Assembly: GCA_008360975.2 (NCBI GenBank)
Contig: CM039182.1
Location: 16,216,324-16,280,323, forward strand
Origin: Lichenostomus cassidix
Taxonomy: Eukaryota > Chordata > Aves > Passeriformes > Meliphagidae
Length of the DNA stretch: 64,000 bases
Direction of reading: 5' to 3'
Each line of letters opens with the position of its first letter. Positions within the stretch are counted from its first letter, which is position 1. Shown in pieces: positions 1-12,000 of this stretch. The notes beneath the pieces were generated by a model. It did not search any database. It was given only the letters and a program-made list of their open reading frames with translations, and was not told the DNA's origin. Position numbers and translations under genes: made by a program.

Positions 1-422
1 AAAGATTAAGGCTGAAGGTTATTACTCATTCAAAGGCATCCTGTCCCCCAGCAAGCTGAGAGAATAAAATAGCTGAGAAGTTTTCACATTATATTGCCAC
101 CAAAATAAAGACCTTTTTCTCTAAAAGGAAAATTGAACCTTGTCCTATGCATGACATCAGGAAAGGTGAAGTTGCTATGGAGAAAAAGCAGAAGTTAGTA
201 TCTTCTCTAAATCTACTACATGTGCAATTAAGAAAAATGCCTGATAAGGAAACCAAGTACCAAAGGACAGAGTGTCCTTAATGCAAGCTACAAATGTGGA
301 AAATTTAGTTTTTAATGAGAAAAAGAATGGAAGAATCTTGCCATGCCAAGAGAATAACCTGAAATTGGATTGTACTAAGATGGGCCATAGTCCAACAGCC
401 ATCAATAGGAAAAGAAACGAGT

Positions 423-700
423 TCACAGAATCACAGAATATGCTGAGTTGGAAAGGACCATCAGGATCATCGAGTCCAACTCCTGGCCCTGCACAAGACA
501 ACTTCAAGAGTCCCACCATGTGTTTAAGAGCATTGTCCAAATGTTTCTCGTACTCTGTCAGGCTGGTGCTGTGACCTGGCGACCTGCTGTGACCCTGGGG
601 AGCCTGTTCCGGGCCATTCCCTTGGGTTCTGTCCCTGGTCACCACAGAGAAGAGATCACTGATTTCCCTGCCTCTTCCCCTCATGAGTTACTTATATGGA
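423..700 (-). mobile_element. CR1 LINE 3' fragment
   Basis: The block starts with the CR1 terminal octamer pattern on the complement (tcacagaatcacagaat) and continues with the typical avian CR1 3' region (gagttggaaaggacc, agtccaactcctggccctgc, tcaccacagagaagagatca). The element lies on the minus strand and has an internal deletion: the agcctgttcc segment runs directly into gggccattccc. Confidence 0.9.
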
Positions 701-1286
701 CCAAATTAACCTAAGACAGTCATTACTTCTTTATTTGGTGAAGTATTTATTAAATGAGAAACAGAGTGAACTTTCTTCAGAGAGGAACAATACAAGAAAA
801 TGCTGAAGTACATTTAATGTGATAAGGAACTGGAAATACATTATAAGAAAGTACTTAATATGCTCCATTAGAATTGAAAACAGTAGAATAATTATCTACA
901 AGGTCTGTACATTGCTGGTGAGTTGGGAGGACTTTTCATATAGTCTTGTTTAAATAGCTCTTTATTTTAAAATGTGTGCATAAGAAGCTCTGGTTCTGTA
1001 GAGACAATCTCTGTAAAAGGTCAGATAGAAGCAGAGTGATGATCCCCAAGAGAAAATCTGCACTATCTCTGAAAAGCAAAAACAAATGTAACAAAAACCA
1101 TGAACTTGTTTTGATTCCAATCCTTGTAAGAAGAATTTTCTGTAAAATAATAAAGCCAAGCCATAGTGCAGATTACAGAGGAAAAGAAATGTTGCGCATG
1201 CATAATCTAACACATCTAAGGCAAAAGGGTATTTTTGTCTGGTTCTAACTGACTGCTCAGATTCACGCATGCAGCTTCCATCTTCA

Positions 1287-1730
1287 CAGAATCACAAAAC
1301 AGCTGAGACTGGAAGGCACCTCTGGAGGTCATCCAGCCCAGTCACTTGGCCAAGCAGGGACACCCAAGCAAGGGTCAGGACCCTGTCCAGATGGTTTGTT
1401 ATTATGTCCAGGGAGGAAGACTCCACAGCCTCCTTGGGAAACCTGTGCCATGCTCAGCCACCCTCACAGTGAAGACGTGTTTCCTGATGTTCAGAGCCTC
1501 CTGTGTTTCAGTTTGTGCCCATTGCCTCTGGTCCCATCACTGGGCTGCACTGGAGAGAGCCCAGCTCCATTCTCTTTGCACCTTCTCTTGAGGTATTTCT
1601 AGACACAGACAAGCACCCTGACAGAGCCTTCTCTTCCCTGGCTGTCTCAGCCTTTCCTCACAGGACAGGTACTCCTGATCATTTTCATGACACTTCCTGA
1701 TCATCTTCCATGGGGATAGAACTCTCTTGA
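1287..1730 (-). mobile_element. CR1 LINE 3' fragment, second copy
   Basis: The copy opens with cacagaatcacaaaacagct and follows the CR1 3' consensus: gaaggcacctctggaggtca, gactccacagcctcc, cacagtgaagacgtgtttcc, tcagtttgtgcccattgcct. It is inserted on the minus strand and diverged by point changes and small gaps. Its left end is the element's 3' terminus. Confidence 0.9.
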
Positions 1731-1754
1731 GTTTGAAGGCAGTGATCTTTAAAT

Positions 1755-1915
1755 ATTAACCAGCTTTCTTGCTCCCTTCTTCCCACCAGGGCCTTATCCC
1801 ATGGGACCCTTCCAAGCAGATCTTTGAAGAACTTAGTCTGCTGTCATGAATTCCAGGGCTGTGAGCTTGCTTTTCACCATCCTCCCTGCCCTCTGCCCTC
1901 GCCTTTTGGTAAAAG
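1755..1915. repeat. Possible further avian interspersed repeat piece
   Basis: The stretch around ccagggccttatcccatggg, aagcagatctttgaagaac and agtctgctgtcatgaattcc has the look of a dispersed avian repeat I have seen near CR1 copies, directly after the CR1 fragment. I cannot assign a family with confidence; it could be an older CR1 part. Confidence 0.35.
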
Positions 1916-2954
1916 GGAGAAATTGAGTTTTCTTGACAATAATTTAGTCAATTTAGAATTCAAGAATGACATAGCAATTTCATTATAGCGACACAGCCAT
2001 GAGACTGAGTCTTACTTCTACCATATGGTTACAAATATTCCAGGGTGGGGGGAAATGTGTGTGGGGGGGAAAGTCTCCCAAAGGAGAACTGCAAACATTA
2101 CAAGGAAAGGAGTGTGACTGATAAGGAGTCATAACTTTAGTTATCGAGCTTTACAAAGTCAACATTGGTGAAATCCTCCCAACACATTCTCTCAGGAGCA
2201 GCACTTGTACATGAACATGAAGTGTTCTGTGGGAATCATATCACATCTGGACACACACAAATTTATTGGAAGCTTCAGTTCTTCCTGGAAGCCCTGCAGG
2301 CTCTGATCTTCAGCACTTCCCATCTTCTTTGAGCAATACTGAAAGATCAAGACTGTTTTTAGTTCACATCCATTACTGAGAGTTACTGAACACCTGCAGC
2401 TTCTGTTGAGTTCAGCTGGAACACTAGTTTAGGATGAGTGGGCATAATTACATAACACACTGCAGCACAGTGCAGACATTGGCTGGAAGCTTTCTAATTT
2501 GTTGGTCTAAAATAATTTCTATTATCCTTGTACCTTATTACACTGCTGTGAAAAGATCTAGCAAGGAGATCCTCATTAATTTAATAGAGATTAGCTAAAT
2601 CCACACCCACTGTAAAAGAAAAGTTTAATACTCCTGGAATCAGCACAGCACAAATAAGCAACATTTTTATGTACACTCCAAAGAAACTTATCAGAACAGT
2701 GGGCTGTGCCCCAACACCGAGAAAAAGAAAAAGAGGCAGTGTTTTCCAAGGCCTCTTAAAAATAAGTCACTTGGTGGTAGCATTCTCCCAGAGACTCCTC
2801 TTGAGCTGGATGACAAGAGAGGTCCACAGAATATCTTTACAGATAAAATATAGAAAAGCCTAGTCATTTTAGTAAGAAGTTAATTTTTAAGAAGAATGTT
2901 AACAGATACTTAGGTGGCAGCTCTTAGGGTAACATTTACTATTTTAAAGCTCAC

Positions 2955-3032
2955 CTTTTTAACTTTGGCTTCCTTCAGTTTCTCCAATGCAAGTTTAATC
3001 TTCTCAGCTTTAGCCTTTGCCTCTAGTTCTTC
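2955..3032 (-). CDS. APBB1IP: APBB1IP fourth coding exon, helix before the RA domain (residues 155-180)
   Basis: This 78-nt exon, between acceptor cttttcag and donor AAG|gtgagc, encodes a highly charged helix (EELEAKAKAEKIKLALEKLK followed by EAKVKK). It matches the segment that leads into the Ras-association domain of RIAM and lamellipodin. Reading stays open into the donor; the next exon (the start of RA) was not found between 1 and 2954, so it should lie beyond the left edge. Confidence 0.93.
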
Positions 3033-6000
3033 CTGAAAAGACACAAGATATTTGTTATATTTCTTGTTAAGTAATGCCAGCAACTTATTTACTTGAAAAG
3101 AGTTGTTTCTCGATATTTATATCCTCAAAACAAGGCTCGTCATGGCAAACTTCATACATATAGATAATCCCCAGCTTTTCTTGACCTAATATCCTTCAGC
3201 CAAGCATTGATTTACAAGTCCAGTGCTTCCTTTTGTTTCCCAGTCATACAGTTCTTACATGATCTGCTCCTCAAATGCTACAGGAATGTCTGAAAACTGG
3301 ACTCTTCTATGTTTCTGTATGTACAGCTGATACAGAAGAGAAGGTGAGGGAAGATCTAGCTTGAGTGAAAAAGCACTGTGGATGCAGCTGATTGGAAGAA
3401 AACTCACTTCTCAATAGGGGGAAGAGAACTAGAATTTGTAGGATTTTACCAAAGATTTGGGTTTCAATTACACCACTTATAATTTTATACTTTGTGTTTA
3501 GTACATTAATTTACTTGAATTCTTTCACTTGCCACATATAATGTCTTACTGCACAGATACTTACTGAGGGGAACACCTCCATTAATTGGATAATATAATG
3601 GCTTTTTACCCTCCTAATGGACCTATCCATATTAACACAGACAAAGTTTGAAAGAGCACACAAGTTCATTCCAGCTTTTGCTGAATGCCACAGTAAGAAT
3701 CCCAAAAATCTCAGTATCACCCAGCCTTCCTTTTACAAAGAAGCTCTATCAATATAATGCCTCACTCTTAATATCAATGAGGTTTGTGATCCAAGAAGAC
3801 TCTGGATCCGAGGTGCTGAGAATTTTAGGTACATGTGCCAAATGCCAGTGCCTACTGTCATCTCTGTGACTGCTGTACAGACTGGGACTGTTCCTTTATG
3901 CCATCTCTTTTCCAGAAGTCTCCTCCAGTCACATAGGGAGTTGGAAAAGCACATTTTGGACAGTGAGTGTGGTTCCTGGGGCTGCCTTGGACTCTCAGTA
4001 CTACTGGAGAGTTTGGTTTCTTTCCAACTTTACACCCCTGTTACCTTTACTGAAAACTGTCTTATCTTTGCTTTCTTGCCTCTTTGCTGATTTTTGCTGT
4101 CCCTGTTGCTCTCCTACTTTCATAGTTTCCTTTGTTTTAAAGAGGTAGGATTGTGTGCTACGCTACTCACAGGCACCCAACTTCCAGTCAAGGACCGTGG
4201 AATAAAGTTCCCATTCTGCTTCCACAAAAGATTTTTCTCTGTAACCTTCAGCCCCCATTTGCTACCCTAAAGCCATAATTTTAGTTGTCTTTGCACCAAG
4301 AGAACTGGCTGCAACTGATGGAAGATGCACTCGCAGGCAACTAGGCTTAACTAAGCACTGCTATCCCTGTTACAGAGATATAATAGAATCATAGCAAAGA
4401 AAGAGCAAAGAAGACTATATTATTCATCCCAAGTTTTGAGGCATGTTCAACAGTAGCTGAAGTACTCCTGACTTATGTCCCTCTTGCTGAACTAAACATC
4501 TTTTGTTTTATCACTGCTTCAAGCATGTTTCCTGTTATCAAATTCTCCACTACAAATACCATGCAATCAGTTAAAAATATCTCTTTTTTTCTCTGCAGGT
4601 GTGGAAATTTGCATTGCTACAGCTCAGCAGTGCTTAACTTAGAGAATCCAAAAAAAGCTTCTGTAGTTGAACAGAAGCTGTTGCACAAAGGTGGCTTTTG
4701 CAATGAGGCTGACTGTTGTACAGAGGGAAAAACACACAGCTTCTCACACTGTGCCTGCCCTTACCACGCCTCTGCAGCAAGCAGGAAAAGCATCTTAACC
4801 AAGTTTTTGAGTGTGGTGCAGGCAGGCTTTGTGATGAAAATTGCGTGCAGTGTTGTGTTTTGACGCTGGCCAAATGCCAGGCACCCACAATGTCTGCTTG
4901 CTCGTTCTCCCCTGCCACTGCTGGGCAGAGGAGAGGAAAAAAGTGGTTAACACAAAGGATTCATGAGTCCGGGATAAAGGAACTGGGATAAAACACTTCA
5001 AGGGCAAAATAGGCTCAGCTTAGAGTTGCAAAGTGAATTTACTACTGAGTCAGAGGAGGATAATGAGAAGTAAAATAAGCCCTTAAAGACACTGCTCTTC
5101 CCTCCAGCCCCTCCCTCCTTCCCACTAATAGTGCAGGGGTGTGGGGCTTTGGGTTAGTTCATCACCGAGGTCTTCCACTGCTCAGGGAGAGCAGTCCTTC
5201 CCCTGCTGTGCTGTTGGATCCCTCCCACAGAAGTTCTCTGTGAACTTCTCCAGCTTGGGTACATCTCACGAGCAGCAGCACACACACCCACACCCACACC
5301 CACACCCACACCCACACCCCCATCCCTGCTGCAATGTGAGTGCCTCCCACAGGCAGTCAGCCCTCCCAAAACTGCTGCAGTGTGGGTCCCTCATCCACGG
5401 GGTGCAGACCTCCAAGGACAAGCTGCTCCAAGCTGGAAGCAGGACCCTCTCTCTCCATTGGTCTCCCACTGGATCACAACCTCCTACAGGCATCCACCCA
5501 CTCCAGGGTCACCTCCCCATGGCTGTGGGTGAATCTCTGCATCCCCCATGGATCCCATGGGCTGCAGGGGCACAGCTGCTCCACCATGGTCTGCAACACA
5601 ACCTGCAGAGGAATCTTAGCTCTGGTGCCTGGAGTACCTCCTTACCCTCCTTCTCCACTCACCTTGGTATCTCCGTGTTGTTTTCCCTCACAGGTTCTCA
5701 CCTCTTCTTCCTTCTCTGGCTAGAAACAACTGTGTGCACATATTGTTTTGATTTCTTCATAAATATGTCTTCACAGAGGTGTAATCAACCTCTCTAACTG
5801 GCCCAGGCTTGGCCAGCGACATCTTCAGAGCCATCAGGGATTTGCTCTGCTGGACATGGTGGAAGCTTCCAGCAGCTTCTCACAGACATCATCTCTGTGG
5901 CCCCCCAGCTACCAAAAACTGGGCCAAGCAAAACCAACACAGGCAGGTATATAATTCAGGCTTCACCTGCATGTGACCTGTGTTCAACAGAGTTCACACA

Positions 6001-9000
6001 TGGTAAAAATCTGTGCAACAGAGCTCTCACCTGACAGCCTTCACGGTTTCATAAGCTCTGTCTGAGTTAATGCAGAAAAAGGAAATAAGCAATCAGATGC
6101 AAAATTTTAGCAGTGTTAGGGAAATGCTTTGACAAGCCTCAAGATTTGTTTTCCTACTACAGTATCATAACCATGTTTTCTGGATCTTCAAAGAGAAGCA
6201 CATAAAGTCATCGTGTCAATAGCAAATGTAAAAGCCTTATTTAGCTTAAGGGCAGTTTTAATAAGAAATGTCAGAGCTGATGGAAACTTATGAGACAGCC
6301 CTATGCTTCCCTGAAAGACAGGCTGTACTTCTTTATTTTGGCACACCTAAATGTTAGAAAATAGTGTCTTAATATCACAGTTGCATTGGGAATGACTAAC
6401 ACTGTTCTTTTTTGACTGTTATAACCAGAAGTGTTAAACACAACTTCAGCCTTGATTGGCTCAAGAATCACATATCAAGAATCCTGGCTATCAGGAATGT
6501 GGATTTTGATGAAACTAAATACATTCCAGTTACAGCTGAATTTCATTCTACTGAGCTGAAATGTCACGTCAAAACAAATTCTAATAAAGACAATGAATTT
6601 GAAATCAATTCTTTCCATATTAATTTTAAATGGTTATTACCTCCATCATTCACACTGCAACCTCTGTATCTACCCTGTAGGCAATTTTGCGGACACTAAG
6701 CCACAGTGGGTATGTGGTCATTAGTATTTGAATACAACCTGTATCATAAAATGAGGGAAAGGCTGCAGGAAAAAAACATAACCAATGCCTTAATTAAGAA
6801 ACCAACTATTGTAGATACATTCCTTAGAAATGCTTCCACAACCTGTTCCCATTCTTCTCCCTGTATCTGGAAAGAGACCAGGCAAAATCATTGGACATTA
6901 GTCTCAGAAGAAGGCTTTACTTGAGGGAGAAGTGACTTTCAGCTACATTTTTTCACGTAGAATTCCAGTTGTACTTAGCAAGTATATCCTCTTCCCGCTC
7001 TGAAATCTTGTTTGACTCTCAGGTAATGCAGGATGTCAGCTAATAAAGAATCAGCTCAGTACAACACTCAAGGGAAAGAACTGCAGCACCGTTGATTTCA
7101 GTGAGCTTTAGATCCAGGCATCATAAAAATGGTGTTTGGAAGAGAAGTCTGAAGGTCCATAGTCTGGCTCCTGTCCAAAGCAGGATGGTCATCAACACTA
7201 GATCAGGTCAGCCATGGTTTTGCCTGGCCAAGTTTGGAAAACCTTCAGAGAAGGTTTTCCTTCTCTGGGATCTCTCTGGGCACCTGTTCCAGTGCTACAC
7301 CACCATCTGAAGTGGAAAAAGCTTTCCTAATGTCCTGTCTCAAACTACAAAGCTACAACACGTAGCTGTTGCCCCTTCCATGAAAGTGATCTAACACTAC
7401 CATGGAAGAATTTGGCTCCACCAGCTTTGCATCTACCCTTCAGGTATTTTTAGGCTGTCACTAGATCCCTCTGCAGCCTCCTCTGTCAGACTAAACAAGC
7501 ATAGCTCCCTCAGCCTGTCCTTGCTGGCCCCTGATCACTGCACAGCCTTGGCCATCCCACCACCTCTCTGCTGGACACTCTAGAACGGAGTGCATTATTC
7601 CAGGAGTGGGCCCACCAGTGCCAAGACAAAGGAACAATTAGTTTGCTGGCCATACTCCTCCCAAGAGAGGCCAGTTTCCTCTGCTGAGATGATCTTGCAC
7701 TCGTGCTTCTTATTTACTGAGGTATCCAGCAGGATGCCATCTCCTTTTCAGCAGGGCTGCTGCTCAGCCTGGCATCTCCCAAACTGTACAAATGGTTGTT
7801 ACACCCCAGGAGCAGGACCTTGTACCTTACTTGGTTTCTTAGTCTTTTGCTGGCCTAGTCCTTATATTTTCCCCCTTGCATTGAACATCTGCCATTGATC
7901 TTGACAGTCATTGCCCTTAATTAAAAGCATCTTCAGCACATCTGCAGGTGAGTTTTTACGTCATCACTCAGGTCACAGACGAAAATGTTAAACAATATAA
8001 ACCCCAGTGCTGATCCCACTTGCTACCAGCCAGCAAACCACTGACTACTAGCCCTTGAGACTGGCCAGTCTCAGCCCACGCAACCAGCTACCATTCCAGA
8101 CCACAGCTGTCAGACTACAAACCAGACTACTTAGAACCTTGGTACTTCCTTAAAGATCATGAGTCTAAATCAAGATGGGGAAATGTTTGTAAGAAATGGA
8201 TAGAACTCATCTTGATAGCATGTCTTCTATATCAGGCATACTAGTTAAATAAAAGACTTCAGCTTCTGAAGCTGTTTAGCTGATATTTTCCAAATGTTGA
8301 TGTTCCTTTAAGACAGGAAGTTATTATCTTTGAGATGTCGAAAATGGCAAAGCTTCTCCCACATGTTTATGAGTTTCAGTCTTCAAACAGCATTGAAAAG
8401 GCCTATGCATCAAATGAAGCTTTATCCAGTGAATCACTTTTTGTGTTGTCGGAAATTTCTCCTTCCTACCCAGTTTTCCGATCCGTTTGCTGAATATGCC
8501 TACTGTGTGATGCCAAACACAGGAGCAGCAGCAGGGTTGAGGTGATTCATATTAATTTTGTGTGGACTTTTAAACAGCAATGAACTGACCATGGTTTTCA
8601 GCAAAACTGATTGGTATTTTCATGTTCCCTAAAATATTTCCATGCCCTAAATGTAAACATCTTCTCTCCATCATAGTCACTGTGCACATGAATACTGTAA
8701 AGAAGTATTTGTATATTTCATGATTTCAGATTCCTTTTTTTTGGGCTGCATCACTCTTTTAATGCCTTCTCCTCACAGGGCTGTCACAGGACAGAATTCT
8801 TACATTATTTACCTCTCCACAACCTCATATAAAAAAATATTAAAAACAGCACATTTCAGGTGTTAAAACAGCTCTGCAAGAAACACAAACATGGAGGAGG
8901 CTGTGATAAGTCTGAAATTTTACATACAGGTAAGCCAATTGTTTATAAATAGTTATAAATTCTGATAATTTTGGCAACTCCTAAGAGCATTTGTCCCCTA

Positions 9001-12000
9001 TTGCAGATAGTCTTCATTACTTCCTTTCAAAGGCAAGAAAAGAAGAGCAGTGATTCTGTGTTAGGACTAGGAGAGGTATTTCTTGTGCTCATACCTAGCA
9101 AATGTTGAGTTTTACACAACTGAACAGCTCTTCTTATTTCAAGAAATCACTTAGGCCAGGGATGGATCTGGGAAACATCCACAGAATTTTCTCATCAGTA
9201 CTAACAGCACAGACTGCAATGAAAAAACACAGTGACATCTTCACAAAGTGGAGGGGTCTTTGGTCATGCTTTGCACAGATGTCAAAGCCAAGTTCTCTAC
9301 AAGAAGATATTAAGATAGAAGATTAGGGCTTCTTAAAAAAATTCAGTTATAAATTTTCTGTTGCAATAAACCATTTGCAATGATTAATGCCTGTACTGGA
9401 CTATTAAAATGATGACTAGAAAGGCAAAGGAATGGGAAGATATTGCTGAGGCCACACAACAGTAGAAATTTCACCCCAGAATTCATGCACAGTTCATCAT
9501 TGCAGAACCTTCCCAAGATGCATCTACCTGGGAGATCCTCTGGTGTTCCAGTGCCAAACACCACTTGCAAAATGACAAAAACTAGTGAATGCTTAGAATT
9601 AGGTTCCACCTAGACTTACCTGGGTGAGTGGCTCAGGAGGAGGTGGTGAAGGTGGTGGAGGTGGTGGTGGAAAGTCTGGTTCAGGGTCCGGAGGTGGAGG
9701 GGGCGAATCATCTCCAGGCTGTCCAGTAATGGTAACATAGGGACTTGCTTTACAATAAATGTCACTATTCAAGCCTGTTGAAGGTGGAATGACTGTACTT
9801 TGCTGGTTGCAAGAAGAAGTTTTCTGGGCTTGTAAAGTTCTCTGTTCAACATCATTAAGGTCTGCTACAAGATCGGCCATTAAAGCATCCAGGTCTTTGT
9901 CCTCTAGGGCATTTAGGGATTCTGTAAAGAAAAAAATGCGTCAGAGAGTGACTGCAACGCAAAGCACTATTTCCAGTTCAGCAGAGATTAAATTGCAGAA
10001 GGCATGGTTACAGGGTTATAGGAAAGGAAATAACATTTTAATTTGATTCAAGAAACAAACACACTTTCGGAACAGCCATTAATCTGGTCATACTGAAGTT
10101 CAGAGTACAAGGAACTCTATGAATACAAACTAAACAGGACAGGAAGCTTCAGTTCCAGTGACACAGTCTCAGGCCCATATGATGTTACAAAACAAGGCCA
10201 TGATCCAGCAAGATTACTGGGTACATGCTTCGTACTATGAATGTAAGAAGTTCCATGAGCTCCCATTAGGCTGCAAGTGAATCCATAAATGCTCAGCAAG
10301 TTTTGGCACAGCACACAACAAACCATGTAACTGAGGCCTAGATCCAGAATAACCCCATATATTATTACTATTCTGCAACTCTAAAATTAACATGAAGCAA
10401 ATCAAAGAATTCTAGGACACAAGAAACTGCATGGTATCATCTGCAGCACATCAGTAATTGTGTAATCTGTGCCATACCACATGGGGGGTACATCACACAC
10501 AGGCTTTTGAGGATCCTTTAAGCAAGGAACAAACACGACAGTCTCTTTTAAAAGCATCTTATAAACCAGATGGAAACAGTCTAACTTTTTCTTTCTGTTT
10601 TCCACTCTGACAAAGCATAAGATAAAATCCTATACTGGAACTTTATATGGGATTTGTGGTTTGAGTTAGCCATGGTGTAAGAGATACTATGGAGTGAAAC
10701 CCTGTAGGATGATTTAGCTTTCTAGAAGAGAAGGGCTCTTTAAGATTGAACAGAGTCAGTGCTTTAAATCTCTTTAAGGAGTCCAGTTAAGAAATAAGTA
10801 AATCAGAAACTGGGAAAACTTTGAAGTGAGATTTTGAGAGGGATGGAGAGCACTGAATTAGATATTTAAAAATGCTAATACAGTCCAACAAAGCATAGAT
10901 CATTCAGACTAAGTGTGAACATGTCACTAGGCCATCTCATTTGACTCTGCTCTCCCTGTTATGTTAATATAATATTTTAAAAGTTTTTCCTTACAGTGGG
11001 AAAGTTGGCTTATGATCCTCTCTATTAACATAGCTCTACCCACTTTGCTGGTAGAGCCATTACGAAGCCAAACAGGGAACTGATCCTGGGACAAAACCAG
11101 AGGTTAATATCAACTGTTTGGCTAATGCAAACAACTAGCCCCCAGTAAAAAAAAAAAAAAAAGTCACAAACAAAATCAAAGGGAGGGTTCTTTTTTCAAA
11201 CTCAGATAAATCCCCTCATTTGGTTTGCCATACAACCTCAGCAAGCAGTGCAAACCAAAATGAGAATAAACACTGAAAAGTGGAAACAGCTGAAGCTGAC
11301 ACTTCCACTGGACAAAAAATGCTTACACAGCTCTGACATCACACTGAGGAACTTTGTCTTCCAGCAAGTTAAATCTGTACATTAAAAAAGGTTACATTTT
11401 ATAAAGTTATTTGGGAGACTTCTTATTTTTGTTTTCCTCCACACTCAGACATTTTAAAAAGTCCGACTTTTATTTAAACTGCATAATGCCCCAAAAAATT
11501 GTTCCCTTTGAAGTTTCCTAAACTGAGACACAAAAATTTACCTCCCCCTCCAGAAAAACAGGGCACTTTTGTTTGGTTTGGGTTTTTTTTGATTAAGGGC
11601 ATTTAAAGATTTTCTTCTCATTTGTTGCTGTGAGGTATGTTAAGTAAGCATAAAAGGCATGAAAGAGTCCATTCAGGTACTTACCATTTAAATCCTTAAA
11701 ACCAACTGTAAAGCTGAATTCATTGTTGGACACTTTGGGGGATGGAGGTGGTACAGTCTCCACTCCTAAACTCTGTTAAGGTGGAAGAGAAAACAGGTAT
11801 TTGATGATATCATTGCTATTACATACGTTAACATTTAAAAATCAATTACCATAATTTATCTAATGAAATTATTTCTTCAAGGAACAGAGTGACACACCCT
11901 TGTTTCTGGGATTATGTTCAGACTGTTTAACTAACTAGAGCCAGGAGAAAGGTTCAAGCACTGTCTCACAATCATGGCAACGGTTTTGCATGCTTCTCAA

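Larger units (their letters stand above)
1..2954 (-). other. APBB1IP intron sequence with repeats
   Basis: Downstream of the fourth coding exon I looked for the first RA-domain exon on the minus strand and saw none. Apart from the two CR1 fragments and the possible repeat at 1755-1915, the sequence is AT-rich and featureless. Confidence 0.7.
3033..9619 (-). other. APBB1IP intron between coding exons 3 and 4
   Basis: A 6.6-kb intron that holds the repeat block at 5210-5950 and the old CR1 at 7075-8150. The rest shows no exon-like frames with splice sites and no structured RNA that I can support. Confidence 0.8.

Noticed and set aside
175..684. A 169-residue frame on the minus strand.
   Set aside because: Its N-terminal half is the translation of a CR1 3' fragment; the rest is AT-rich filler.
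5141..5797. A 218-residue plus-strand frame.
   Set aside because: It runs through the CACCCA simple repeat and a dispersed repeat block; the His-Pro run is a simple-repeat artefact.
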